From: a virus
Length of the DNA stretch: 27,562 nucleotides
Virus record (IMG/VR): IMGVR_UViG_3300037069_001133
Location: 1 to 27,562 of that record
Direction: 5' to 3' (one strand)
Below are positions 14,367 through 21,434 of the stretch, in pieces. The notes beneath the pieces were generated by a model. The model worked only from the letters and a program-made list of their open reading frames with translations, had not been told where the DNA came from and ran no database searches. The translations under genes and the position numbers were made by a program. How positions within the stretch are numbered: the first letter of the stretch is position 1; each line of letters begins with the position of its first letter.

Positions 14367-15017
14367 CTACGTCCCTGGGGTGGGGACGGATGTGCCGGCG
14401 GCTGCGGTCCCGGTCCCGTGCTGATGCTGGGTCATGTTGACGCTGCTTGCGCCGGTCTTGGCGGTGATTTCACCCTTGGTGCCGAGGTTGCCGCTTGCAT
14501 CGAGCGTCACATTGGGAGCCGACAGCACGATGGCGGTCGGGGAGTGGACGGTGATGCCGGTGTTGTCGAAGATGACGTATTGCGTCGGCGTGCCGTTGAG
14601 GATGCCGCCGATGTAGATGCCATCCGCCATGTTGAAGCGCCGCCGCGAGCCGGGGTTGGACTGCTTCTTGGTGGATTTCACTGAGGAGATATCGTGGCTG
14701 GCGAACACCACAATGCCGATGTCGCCCACCGCCGGGTCGATGATGACGGCGTTGGTGCCGCCTTGAAGCCGGGCGTAGGGCAGATGATAGACGGTGTTGT
14801 GGACGGTCGGCTGGCCGTTGCCGTCCAGCTGATTTACGAGCGGCAGCACATCGACGTAGCCGACTGGGTTCAGGCCTGCCGGCGAACTGACGGCCTGGAC
14901 CATCGCCGGCATCGCCGTGGACACCCGGCTGAGGATGCTGCGAACCAGCGCGGCATGGTTGGCGTAATCGGAGCCGGCCGACTGGGCAGTGACGTTGTTG
15001 GTGGCACTTCCGCTCAC
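14367..15017 (-). CDS. baseplate central spike, GpV/Gp138-like
   Basis: The product has 216 residues from GTG 15017 (GTGA overlap); GTG 15029 would add four. Residues 15-110 form an N-terminal OB-fold-like domain (ALVRSILSRVSTAMPAMVQAV, YVDVLPLVNQLDGNG, VYHLPYARLQGG, DIGIVVFASHDI), as in Gp138/GpV assembly proteins. A beta-helix stalk follows (GIYIGGILNG, GITVHSPTAIVLSAPNVTLDA, GEITAKTG). The C-terminus has MTQHQH followed by a Gly/Thr/Ala tail, the apex motif in which paired histidines bind a metal ion at the tip of the membrane-piercing needle. Hisses of the motif are residues 198 and 200 from the chosen start. The role is the central puncturing device of the contractile tail. Confidence 0.88.
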   Translation of the reverse strand: MSGSATNNVTAQSAGSDYANHAALVRSILSRVSTAMPAMVQAVSSPAGLNPVGYVDVLPLVNQLDGNGQPTVHNTVYHLPYARLQGGTNAVIIDPAVGDIGIVVFASHDISSVKSTKKQSNPGSRRRFNMADGIYIGGILNGTPTQYVIFDNTGITVHSPTAIVLSAPNVTLDASGNLGTKGEITAKTGASSVNMTQHQHGTGTAAAGTSVPTPGT

Positions 15018-16327
15018 GAGGAGAACCACTTGGCTGAGCCGATGTGGACAAATCGCTTGCTGGTGCCGGCCGGAACAGAGAATGCGACGTTGTTGGACAG
15101 CGCATCAATCGACTGGCTGGACGGCGGGTAGACCAACAGGGCGTTGGCTCCATTGTTCCACACCCCGACCTCGGTGCCGGCCGAGACGGAGGGCAGCAAG
15201 ACGCCTGTGCCGGAGGCCGTTGTGCCGATCTGGTTCCACTGCGTCGCCAGGACAGTGGCGGTGCCCTGCGTCGTGCCGGCTCCCGAAATTCCGACAGCGC
15301 CCGTGCCTTGGACATAGGAGCCGGAGACTACCCCTGTGGCAGTGACGGCGCCTGTGGCGGTGACGGTTCCGGCCGCGACCGTGCCTGTGGTCGTGAAGCC
15401 GCCGCTGGCATGCAGCGTGGAGAACAGGTCCCAAAAGCCCAGCACGCCGCCATTGTAGAGGAAGTCCAGCTGGCTGGAGCCGGAGTCATAACGCATCGTC
15501 CACTTGCCGTCAGTGGAGAAGGCAATGTGTTGGCCGTCAGCCATCCAAACGGTGTTGGCGCCGGAGCCTTCTGTCGCAAGGCGCGCGTCGATGAAGGCCT
15601 GGGTGAACGCCACATTCCCCATAAAGTAGCGTTTGACTTTGGTATGCGTATTGCCGTAGACGCCAAAGATATTCCCCAGGAGGAGATCGCTGCCGCCGTT
15701 GTTGGCAAGTGACAGGTCAATTGATGCAACGCCGGTCGAATCATCATCATCGACGTTGTTGCCGGCCCAATCAAGCTCCAGTGTGACGCCGGAGCCGCGC
15801 TGTGAACTTGGCAGGTCCACCTTGTCGTTCATCTCAACAACAAGGCCCTCCAGAGCCACGCCGACTGCGCCGCCTGTGACAGCAGTGCGCACAGCCTGGG
15901 CATAGGACGCAACCTGCGTCGCGTTGCCGGCTGCCGTCTTGTTGGCGTAGGCCGATGTGGTGCTGAAGCTGGCGTGGAGGTTCCAAGCTCCACCGGCCGG
16001 CGCCCCGCTCGCGCTTGACTGGACCTGCACATTGAAGACGTTGTTGGAGGCGCCGCCGGTGTGATTGATGAGGTAGAAGCTGTTGAGGATCGCCGCATCA
16101 GTGCCGGTGCTGCCGATGCGGGACAGCTGCGCGACCTGGTTGTTGACGCCCTCCGGCCAGAAGGTGGCGCGGCGGAAATCGCTATCTCCGATGTAAAGCT
16201 CACCAGTCAGATTGATGGTGAACTGCGAACTAAGCGTCACCGGCCCGGTGAACGTCCCGCCGGTGATCGGCATGAACGTGGCCAGAACATCAGCGGCCGA
16301 GGCGATGCGGTTTTTGGCGATTGTCAT
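15014..16327 (-). CDS. tail fibre/spike protein set within the baseplate cluster
   Basis: The product has 437 residues. The N-terminal 1-35 (NRIASAADVLATFMPITGGTFTGPVTL) carries a single copy of the fibre motif GGTxTGPxxL found six times in the 562-residue fibre. Residues 40-300 are a beta-rich domain (YIGDSDFRRATFWPEG, GGAVGVALEGLVVEMND, KVDLPSSQRGSG). Residues 305-360 are a Gly/Thr-Val repeat typical of a triple-stranded stalk. The C-terminal domain (ATQWNQIGTTASGTGVLLP, VGVWNNGANALLVYPPS, FSVPAGTSKRFVHIG) resembles a common phage fibre tip. It is likely an adhesin. Its position is odd: it splits the plug and spike genes, with ATGA and GTGA overlaps on its two sides, so it is fully integrated into the coupled operon. 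Confidence 0.75.
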   Translation of the reverse strand: MTIAKNRIASAADVLATFMPITGGTFTGPVTLSSQFTINLTGELYIGDSDFRRATFWPEGVNNQVAQLSRIGSTGTDAAILNSFYLINHTGGASNNVFNVQVQSSASGAPAGGAWNLHASFSTTSAYANKTAAGNATQVASYAQAVRTAVTGGAVGVALEGLVVEMNDKVDLPSSQRGSGVTLELDWAGNNVDDDDSTGVASIDLSLANNGGSDLLLGNIFGVYGNTHTKVKRYFMGNVAFTQAFIDARLATEGSGANTVWMADGQHIAFSTDGKWTMRYDSGSSQLDFLYNGGVLGFWDLFSTLHASGGFTTTGTVAAGTVTATGAVTATGVVSGSYVQGTGAVGISGAGTTQGTATVLATQWNQIGTTASGTGVLLPSVSAGTEVGVWNNGANALLVYPPSSQSIDALSNNVAFSVPAGTSKRFVHIGSAKWFSS

Positions 16328-16701
16328 GCCCAGACTGTCCCATCATCCCAGAGAAACTCATCCCATGAGCCGTAGCGTGCGCTCGGCACGAATGGGAGTG
16401 CTGCGACCTCGGCCTTGGTGAAGTAGGCCAAGAAGAAGCGGTCACCAATTCCTGGGTACGTCGGATCAAGCGAGCCCTGGGTGTCGATGAATGCCAGGTC
16501 GCCGTCAAAACCGAGATAGCCGGACCGTACGATCACATTGTTATTCCAGCAGGCGACGCCGCCGATAACTAAGATCAAGTCAACATATAAATCGACATAA
16601 ATCGTGCCAGATTTTTGATATACATTGATCTGGCAAATCTGGTTGTTGAGCGTGATGCTGACGGTCTGCGACGGCACCGTCTGCAGCGGGATAATTTGCA
16701 T
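16324..16701 (-). CDS. baseplate plug protein (Pam3 gp18-like)
   Basis: The product has 125 residues. The N-terminus MQIIPLQTVPSQTVSITL, then CQINVYQKSGTIYVDLYV, VIGGVACWNNN, YLGFDGDLAFIDTQG and LAYFTKAEV, match the small plug proteins described from cyanophage Pam3-type baseplates. These sit in the tube lumen above the spike, and the family has a conserved Cys-Gln and a D-Thr-Gln-Gly motif. The start overlaps the hub-associated gene by one base (TGATG). The C-terminal 25 residues (ARYGSWDEFLWDDGTVWA) extend past the usual family end and are aromatic/acidic. The coding stretch around 16560-16640 is noticeably AT-rich compared with its neighbours. Confidence 0.82.
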   Translation of the reverse strand: MQIIPLQTVPSQTVSITLNNQICQINVYQKSGTIYVDLYVDLILVIGGVACWNNNVIVRSGYLGFDGDLAFIDTQGSLDPTYPGIGDRFFLAYFTKAEVAALPFVPSARYGSWDEFLWDDGTVWA

Positions 16702-17387
16702 CAGGTCAGCCCTCCGGCCAGGCTGGCGCCTTGCGCCGGGCCAGCATCCTGCGATGCCACCTGACCGCCGTTCACTGGATCGGCGCTATCGGAATTTTGG
16801 GTGTCAGAGAACGCCGCCGTGCCCACCAGCCGGACCTCCTGGCACCACACATCGACGGTCAATAGTGTGGCGCCGTTTTTGGCGGTGCGGCGGTAATCGA
16901 CGTGCGTGACGTTCATGTTGCCATAGCTGACTTCGCGCGTGACGACGGAGTAGAGGCCGAGCGAGTCAGATGCCTGCGCACAGTCCAGCAGAAAACTCTG
17001 CCGCGCCGCATCGCCTGAGCCGCTGCCGAGCGCGCCGAGCGCGCCTAGAACTCCGAAATTGGTGAAGCCGCCGAAGGTGAATGTGACGCGAACATCGAGC
17101 GGTTCCTTCACCTTGTTGTAGGAGGCGAAAGCGCCCTGCTCTTGCGGGAAATTGCTGATGCGACGCTCATTGCGGTAATCAACTGCCATCACACTGTCGC
17201 CGGTGATGTCTGGGCCGAGGCCGTCTTGCGAGAACAGCCCCCACTGCACATCCGTCAGGGCCTGCACCACTTGGATGGCGTCGGAGCCGAGCGCCGCGAT
17301 GCCGTCAACAATCGGCGCCGCGCCGGGCGCAGTCAGGACCGGCGGCACACCCGGAGCAACGGGCACATTGGGGTATTGCGCGCTCAC
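16701..17387 (-). CDS. baseplate hub-associated structural protein
   Basis: The product has 228 residues, starting GTG 17387 in a GTGA overlap. The N-terminus is Pro/Ala/Val-rich (1-30). A central region (VQWGLFSQDGLGPDITGDSVM, RNERRISNFPQEQGAFASYNK, VKEPLDVRVTFTFGG) looks like Dit/gp48-type proteins that initiate or cap the tube at the baseplate. SYGNMNVTHVDYRR and LTVDVWCQEVRLVG follow. The C-terminal 35 residues are Ala/Gly/Ser/Asp-rich and probably flexible. The sequence phrase ISNFPQEQGAFASYNKV recurs in proteins next to hub genes of this phage class, but I cannot name the family. Position between hub and plug genes supports a baseplate-core role. Confidence 0.68.
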   Translation of the reverse strand: MSAQYPNVPVAPGVPPVLTAPGAAPIVDGIAALGSDAIQVVQALTDVQWGLFSQDGLGPDITGDSVMAVDYRNERRISNFPQEQGAFASYNKVKEPLDVRVTFTFGGFTNFGVLGALGALGSGSGDAARQSFLLDCAQASDSLGLYSVVTREVSYGNMNVTHVDYRRTAKNGATLLTVDVWCQEVRLVGTAAFSDTQNSDSADPVNGGQVASQDAGPAQGASLAGGLT

Positions 17388-18268
17388 TTGATCACCAGAC
17401 CCTGGTTGGTGGTTTCGAGCCGGGTGAACCAGTCGCCGCCAATCGTCTGCGACTCAAGCTCATGGCTCATGGAGTAAATAGACCACTTGCCGCAGGCCGG
17501 GGTCAAGCTGCTCTGAATTTGCACCAGCGAGCCGAATTTGATGCCTGGATTGAACAGGGTGGTGACCACGACGCCCGATGAATTGAATGTGGGGTATCCC
17601 ACCATGCCAGTGGTCGGCGAAATTAGCGGGATCGCGCCGGAGCGGTATCCGGTCTTGGGCCATATCGCCAACGTGTTGCGGTCGATTGTCCAATAGATAT
17701 CCGCCGCTCGCGCGCACTCCTCCACCTGCTGGCGCGGGCTGCCAGGGAAGTAGGGGTTGGCGATTTTGACATCAACGCCGTTGTTCTCCAGCGTCATGCC
17801 CATCTGCTTCGCCAGCTGCCCCATGATTGTGGCGACATCGCCTGATCCTTGGATGCTGGTCGGAGGCGCCGAGGCGACGGCTTGGAAAAGACCAGAGTAG
17901 GCCGACACTGCGAACATGGTGTCTGGCATGCCCTTGAAATCTGCCCAACCTTGGTAGATGGTTCCGTTAAAAACATTCGCCATGCCGTTGACGTCATCGC
18001 CGGCCGAGATCGACACTGTGTTGTTGGGCTGGCTGCCGGGCACGCCGCGTCCCAGCGTCGATAGCTGGTTCATCATTGACATCGTGAGGCCGTAGACACG
18101 CAGCTGCAATTCCGCCATCACTTCGCCGGACATGTGGATGTTGGCAGTGGCGCGCAGCCCGCCGATGGTCACCGAGTTGGTGCCGCTTTCGGTGAACTTG
18201 GCGCCCTGCACCAGTGTAAAGGTGACGTCAATCTTTCGCTCAACGAAGCTGGTGCTGGCGCCCGACAT
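17384..18268 (-). CDS. baseplate hub protein (gp44/gpD-like)
   Basis: The product has 294 residues. It follows the tape measure gene with a one-base TGATG overlap (ATG 18268; GTG 18271 is also possible). The sequence alternates beta segments expected of tail-tube-like hub domains: RKIDVTFTLVQGAKF, NSVTIGGLRATANIHMSG, AELQLRVYGLT, NTVSISAGDD, then a DNVFNGTIYQGWADF-like strand pair, FAVSAYSGLFQAV, and VDVKIANPYFPGSPRQQVEECARAA. It ends with SIYSMSHELESQTIGGDWFTRL, a stretch characteristic of hub proteins that join the tube to the central spike. The protein carries no enzymatic domain. The lytic function appears to have been placed in the tape measure instead. Confidence 0.75.
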   Translation of the reverse strand: MSGASTSFVERKIDVTFTLVQGAKFTESGTNSVTIGGLRATANIHMSGEVMAELQLRVYGLTMSMMNQLSTLGRGVPGSQPNNTVSISAGDDVNGMANVFNGTIYQGWADFKGMPDTMFAVSAYSGLFQAVASAPPTSIQGSGDVATIMGQLAKQMGMTLENNGVDVKIANPYFPGSPRQQVEECARAADIYWTIDRNTLAIWPKTGYRSGAIPLISPTTGMVGYPTFNSSGVVVTTLFNPGIKFGSLVQIQSSLTPACGKWSIYSMSHELESQTIGGDWFTRLETTNQGLVIK

Positions 18269-20406
18269 CACGCGAGCCCATAGCTGGATTGCGGGACGAT
18301 GGCCTGCCGCTTCATGGCGCCGCTGATATCGGCGGCGATGCCCTTAGCGTCGGTGGCCTTGGTGTGGATGGAAATCTGCCCTACGTGGACCTCGCTCGAA
18401 TGGTCGTTGGTCGTCGTGTTGGTATTCGTTGTGCTGGCTGGACGCGCGGCATTCTGTTGACTGCGCAGTCGCGCCAAAGTGTCTTGCAGATTGGTGATGC
18501 CAGACGGCGGCGCGACATCTGGCGGGCTGGATGCTCCGGCCGGCTTCGCGGTGTTGGGAGAATTGTCTTGCGACACTGCCACCAACGGCTTGACCGCCTG
18601 ATGAAGAACAGCCAGGGTCGGTGGTTTGGATGCGTCTTTCGGCTTGGCCTCAGCCGCCCTTTGTGCACGGATCGCCCGCATCACATCATCAGTTGTGGCG
18701 CCGGTGTGCTGGCCGTAATACGACTTTCCGGTGGTCGGATCGGGCAGCGAGGCCCAGATGGTGGCGAGCGCCCGCATGTACTCGTTGTCGTTTTTGGCGT
18801 TGCCGGTGCGCTCGCGGATCAAGGTGCTGGCGAGCCGGTCCTGCATCTTCTCATCGAACTTGGCATTGGGGTCCAGGCCCTGCTTCTTGATGAGATCGCG
18901 CAACGTGGTCTGGGTGATCTGGTAGCGGCCGAGCGCCGAGGAGTGTTCCTTGTTGTCGGGGTTGGCGAGCATCTTGGACTGAAGCTCATCAATCTGCCCG
19001 AGCGTCATGCCGGTGAGGTTCTGGTCGCCGTTGGTGTATTTGCCGTAGCCCAACGTCTCGTTGTAGCCGCGCCCCTTGTCGGTGCCCTCTGTCTTGCCCA
19101 CGAGGTCCAGCACCGACTTGTCGCCTTCGCCGAAGAAGTTGAGGACGCCGTTGCGCCAGCGGCCCATCATGTTTGTGAACGTCTCGGCAGGGTGCAGCGG
19201 CCGGTGATGTTCGTCCATCGGCCGCTCTTGCGGCGCCGGGCCATTGTCCGGCTTGTAGCCCTTGCGGACGCCATCGGGGGTGGCGTTTGGATCGGTGTCG
19301 CCCTTGAGGGCTAAAGGCAGCGCGAGCGGGAACAGGCGCGACAGCCAAGCAAACAGGCCTCCGGTGCCCGCTGCCGAGCCAGCCGCCTTCAGTCCAGTGA
19401 GGGCTGCCGTCACCTTACCGATGCTGGCGACCAAACCAAGCACCTTGGTGACGGCCCAGATTGCAAACAGTTCCTCGCTGACTGTTTTCCAGCCGCCCAT
19501 CGCCTTGACGATGTCGTTGACCTCAACAACAAAATTCTTGATCGCAGTTGCTGCGTCGCCCACCCATTTGGCGACGTTGATGGTAATCCATTCGCGGTTG
19601 TCCTGAAGCCATTGGCTCCAGTGCTTCAGCAACTCGATGATGCCAGGCGTCAATTCGTTGACGATGGTGCGCCCGACTGAGGTGAAGGCTTGCCGGAGGT
19701 CGGCAAAATTCTTCTGCAGCCTCTGCGCGTTCTCTGCGTCTTTCTCGCTGACGACACCAAGCTTGCGCTGCTCCTCCAGCAGCTTGGCTACGCCGGCCCG
19801 CCCCTGCTCCAGCAGGTTGATGGTGCCCTGGTCCATGCCGAGCGCGCGGCCGAACGCATTGGCGCGCTGCGGGTCCATGTGGGAGAACTTGTCGGCGAGG
19901 TCCAGGTAGATATCGCCGATGTCGCGCATGTGCCCTTTGTTGTCAGATATGCTGACATTGAGCGCGCGGAAATAGGGGATGACGGACGATTGGCCGGTCA
20001 GGACGAAATTCTGGAACTCACCAGTGAGCGACTGCATCGAGCCGTCGATGCCAGCGGCCGATCCGCCCACCCGCTCGGCTGCGCCTTCCCAGGCCGACAG
20101 GCCCTCGGTGGAAATGCCGAGGTTGTGGGCGAGACGGCCCACGGCCGCATCCGAGGTCGTGATGGATTGCACAAAGTCTTTGATGCCGCGCGCGCCCATG
20201 AACACGGCGAACATGCCGATGGCTTCATTGCGCAGCTTGGTGAAGAATTGCGCCGCCTGCTTGCCGCTCGCTTCGATCTGCTTGGCGGCAGCGTTGGCAT
20301 CCTCTTTGGTCTTTTTGAGGTCGGCGGATGCCTTCTTCTGGCCTTGAGTGAACTTGCTGTCATCAAGGCCCAGGGTAACCAGCAGGGAGTCAATGATTGT
20401 TGGCAT
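18268..20406 (-). CDS. tape measure protein with embedded lysozyme-like domain
   Basis: The product has 712 residues. The N-terminal 1-110 (LGLDDSKFTQGQKKASADLKK-like, then an Ala/Lys coiled coil to about 60) is typical of tape measure proteins of this phage class. Residues 60-300 are helical. A hydrophobic span lies at about 315-370 (LFAIWAVTKVLGLVASIG and FAWLSRLFPLALPLAL). Residues 434-570 look like a lysozyme-superfamily muramidase: VGKTEGTDKGRGYNETLGYG with candidate catalytic Glu440, MTLGQIDELQ, SSALGRYQITQTTLRDLI, MQDRLASTLIRER. This domain would open the peptidoglycan during DNA injection. The C-terminal 590-712 is Pro/Ala/Thr-rich and then beta-like. ATG 20406 overlaps the chaperone -1 frame by 17 bases. 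Confidence 0.85.
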   Translation of the reverse strand: MPTIIDSLLVTLGLDDSKFTQGQKKASADLKKTKEDANAAAKQIEASGKQAAQFFTKLRNEAIGMFAVFMGARGIKDFVQSITTSDAAVGRLAHNLGISTEGLSAWEGAAERVGGSAAGIDGSMQSLTGEFQNFVLTGQSSVIPYFRALNVSISDNKGHMRDIGDIYLDLADKFSHMDPQRANAFGRALGMDQGTINLLEQGRAGVAKLLEEQRKLGVVSEKDAENAQRLQKNFADLRQAFTSVGRTIVNELTPGIIELLKHWSQWLQDNREWITINVAKWVGDAATAIKNFVVEVNDIVKAMGGWKTVSEELFAIWAVTKVLGLVASIGKVTAALTGLKAAGSAAGTGGLFAWLSRLFPLALPLALKGDTDPNATPDGVRKGYKPDNGPAPQERPMDEHHRPLHPAETFTNMMGRWRNGVLNFFGEGDKSVLDLVGKTEGTDKGRGYNETLGYGKYTNGDQNLTGMTLGQIDELQSKMLANPDNKEHSSALGRYQITQTTLRDLIKKQGLDPNAKFDEKMQDRLASTLIRERTGNAKNDNEYMRALATIWASLPDPTTGKSYYGQHTGATTDDVMRAIRAQRAAEAKPKDASKPPTLAVLHQAVKPLVAVSQDNSPNTAKPAGASSPPDVAPPSGITNLQDTLARLRSQQNAARPASTTNTNTTTNDHSSEVHVGQISIHTKATDAKGIAADISGAMKRQAIVPQSSYGLA

Positions 20407-20620
20407 TTGCTATCCGCTGGTTTTCGGCATCGACCATCAAGATTTCTAGCAGGTCATACAAATCTTCGCTGCCGTAAACTGAGTCCAGTTCGTGCAGTGT
20501 CGCAATCCGGCTGGAGACCACTATGCCGATGGCGCGGGAGACGTTCGCGTACTCGGCAACAGGCCCGGTTGGGCCGACGCTTGGGCCGAAATCTAGGGCG
20601 CGCCGGCTGCCGAAAAACTG
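20390..20620 (-). CDS. tail assembly chaperone extension, -1 frame (T-like)
   Basis: I translated this stretch by hand. It is open in the -1 frame relative to the chaperone gene and ends with TGA at 20392-20390, 17 bases inside the tape measure gene. The C-terminal part reads SSRIATLHELDSVYGSEDLYD, then LLEILMVDAENQRIANANNH. The phrase YDLLEILMVDAENQR is the kind of helix found at the end of second tail-chaperone frames and has clear protein character. There is no ATG start. The only candidate is GTG 20521 (43 residues, no evident ribosome site), so expression by -1 frameshifting from the first frame is more likely. A five-T run at 20613-20617 is the best slip point seen. The left boundary given is the slip region, not a start codon. 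Confidence 0.68.
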   Translation of the reverse strand, partial: QFFGSRRALDFGPSVGPTGPVAEYANVSRAIGIVVSSRIATLHELDSVYGSEDLYDLLEILMVDAENQRIANANNH

Positions 20621-20997
20621 ACATGAAGTTTGAATATCTCCGCTCGCAGCCGCAAGCGCGTCACAACCTCCTCGATGTCATCGTCCATGAGACGGCGCAC
20701 CACCTGCGGTCGCGCCGGGTCGGGCATGAAAGTCACGCACGTCATCATTTCGTCCAGCAGCGGCGCCGCGTCGGCGTAGTCAATCTTGCCGAACGCCTTG
20801 AAGCCGGCCGCTGCCAGGGCCTGCAGGCCGCCAGAGATCGCATCCTCCGGCAACTCCACATCGCCCTTGAGCAGAGCCATCATGGCACGCATGCCCCACC
20901 GCTCGGCCTGAGTGGCGGACATCTCCGTCAAGACGAAGGCTTTGCCGAGGTCGCGGCCTTCGTCAGTGACGGTGTAGGTGAGGACTTTGCGTGCCAT
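20593..20997 (-). CDS. tail assembly chaperone, first reading frame
   Basis: The product has 134 residues and lies between tube and tape measure genes, the place of lambda G-type chaperones. It is mostly helical and acidic: LTYTVTDEGRDLGKAFVL, EMSATQAERWGMRAMMALL, then AISGGLQALAAAGF, DAAPLLDEMMTCVTF and a C-terminal DDDIEEVVTRLRL. These chaperones coat the tape measure while the tube assembles. The last 30 codons overlap an open -1 frame that encodes a second conserved-looking domain (see the next entry), as in G/GT pairs. No strong ribosome site precedes ATG 20997, so coupling to the tube gene is probable. Confidence 0.75.
   Translation of the reverse strand: MARKVLTYTVTDEGRDLGKAFVLTEMSATQAERWGMRAMMALLKGDVELPEDAISGGLQALAAAGFKAFGKIDYADAAPLLDEMMTCVTFMPDPARPQVVRRLMDDDIEEVVTRLRLRAEIFKLHVSFSAAGAP
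20613..20620 (-). other. candidate -1 frameshift site
   Basis: The read strand is CAGTTTTT, with TTT TCG in the first frame becoming TTT TTC after a -1 slip. It is not a perfect X XXY YYZ heptamer, because the A-site codon re-pairs poorly. It is nevertheless the only homopolymeric run between the last -1-frame stop (about 20679) and the first-frame stop at 20593. Confidence 0.4.
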
Positions 20998-21001
20998 AGG
21001 A

Positions 21002-21433
21002 TCAGATCGGGACCGGGTTGATGTCTGCCCATGTGATGATGAAGTTACGTGCCTGCAGCACCTTGCGGGTGCCTGGGATCGACACGATGCTCGTCAACAC
21101 GCCTTGCGTCAGGACGTAGGCGCGGTTGACCGAAGGCAGCGTGATGACGGCGTTGGCGAGGAATACCTCACGTGCCGCCTTCTGCGCCGCCAGCCAATCC
21201 TCGAACAGCAGCGAGGAGGCTGAATCAGACATGATGGAAATCGTCTGGCGCGTGAGGAACGGCACGAAGCCGGCGCTCATTTTGCCATCGACACCGATCA
21301 CAACCTCGGCCGGCTCGCTCGCATCCGTGTCGAATGCGGCGTCAGCCGAGAAACCTTGCAGCTGCTGTGGGGTCGGGAAAAGCCCAGCAACTGCCAACAT
21401 GTATACGCTGTTGGCTGCGGTAATCGTTCCCAT
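21002..21433 (-). CDS. tail tube protein
   Basis: The product has 143 residues. It immediately follows the sheath gene and precedes the chaperone, the standard place for the tube protein of a contractile tail. The N-terminus is TITAANSVYMLAVAGLFPTP, followed by QLQGFSADAAFDTDASEPAEVVIGVDGK in segments, GFVPFLTRQTISIM, and a C-terminal KVLQARNFIITWADI. This is a short beta-sandwich-like sequence typical of small tube proteins. ATG 21433 has GAGG nine bases upstream. An in-frame GTG at 21451 would add six residues inside the sheath gene and is less likely. No catalytic motifs are present. The role is firm by context; the precise Pfam family is not. Confidence 0.8.
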   Translation of the reverse strand: MGTITAANSVYMLAVAGLFPTPQQLQGFSADAAFDTDASEPAEVVIGVDGKMSAGFVPFLTRQTISIMSDSASSLLFEDWLAAQKAAREVFLANAVITLPSVNRAYVLTQGVLTSIVSIPGTRKVLQARNFIITWADINPVPI

Positions 21434-21434
21434 G

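Noticed and set aside
20613-20620. Canonical X XXY YYZ slippery heptamer
   Set aside because: In the first frame the site reads T TTT TCG; the second codon does not allow full re-pairing. It is kept only as a candidate slip point.
19690-21021. 443-residue plus-strand frame over tape measure and chaperone
   Set aside because: It is antisense to the tape measure gene, with no recognisable motif and no ribosome site in keeping with neighbours.
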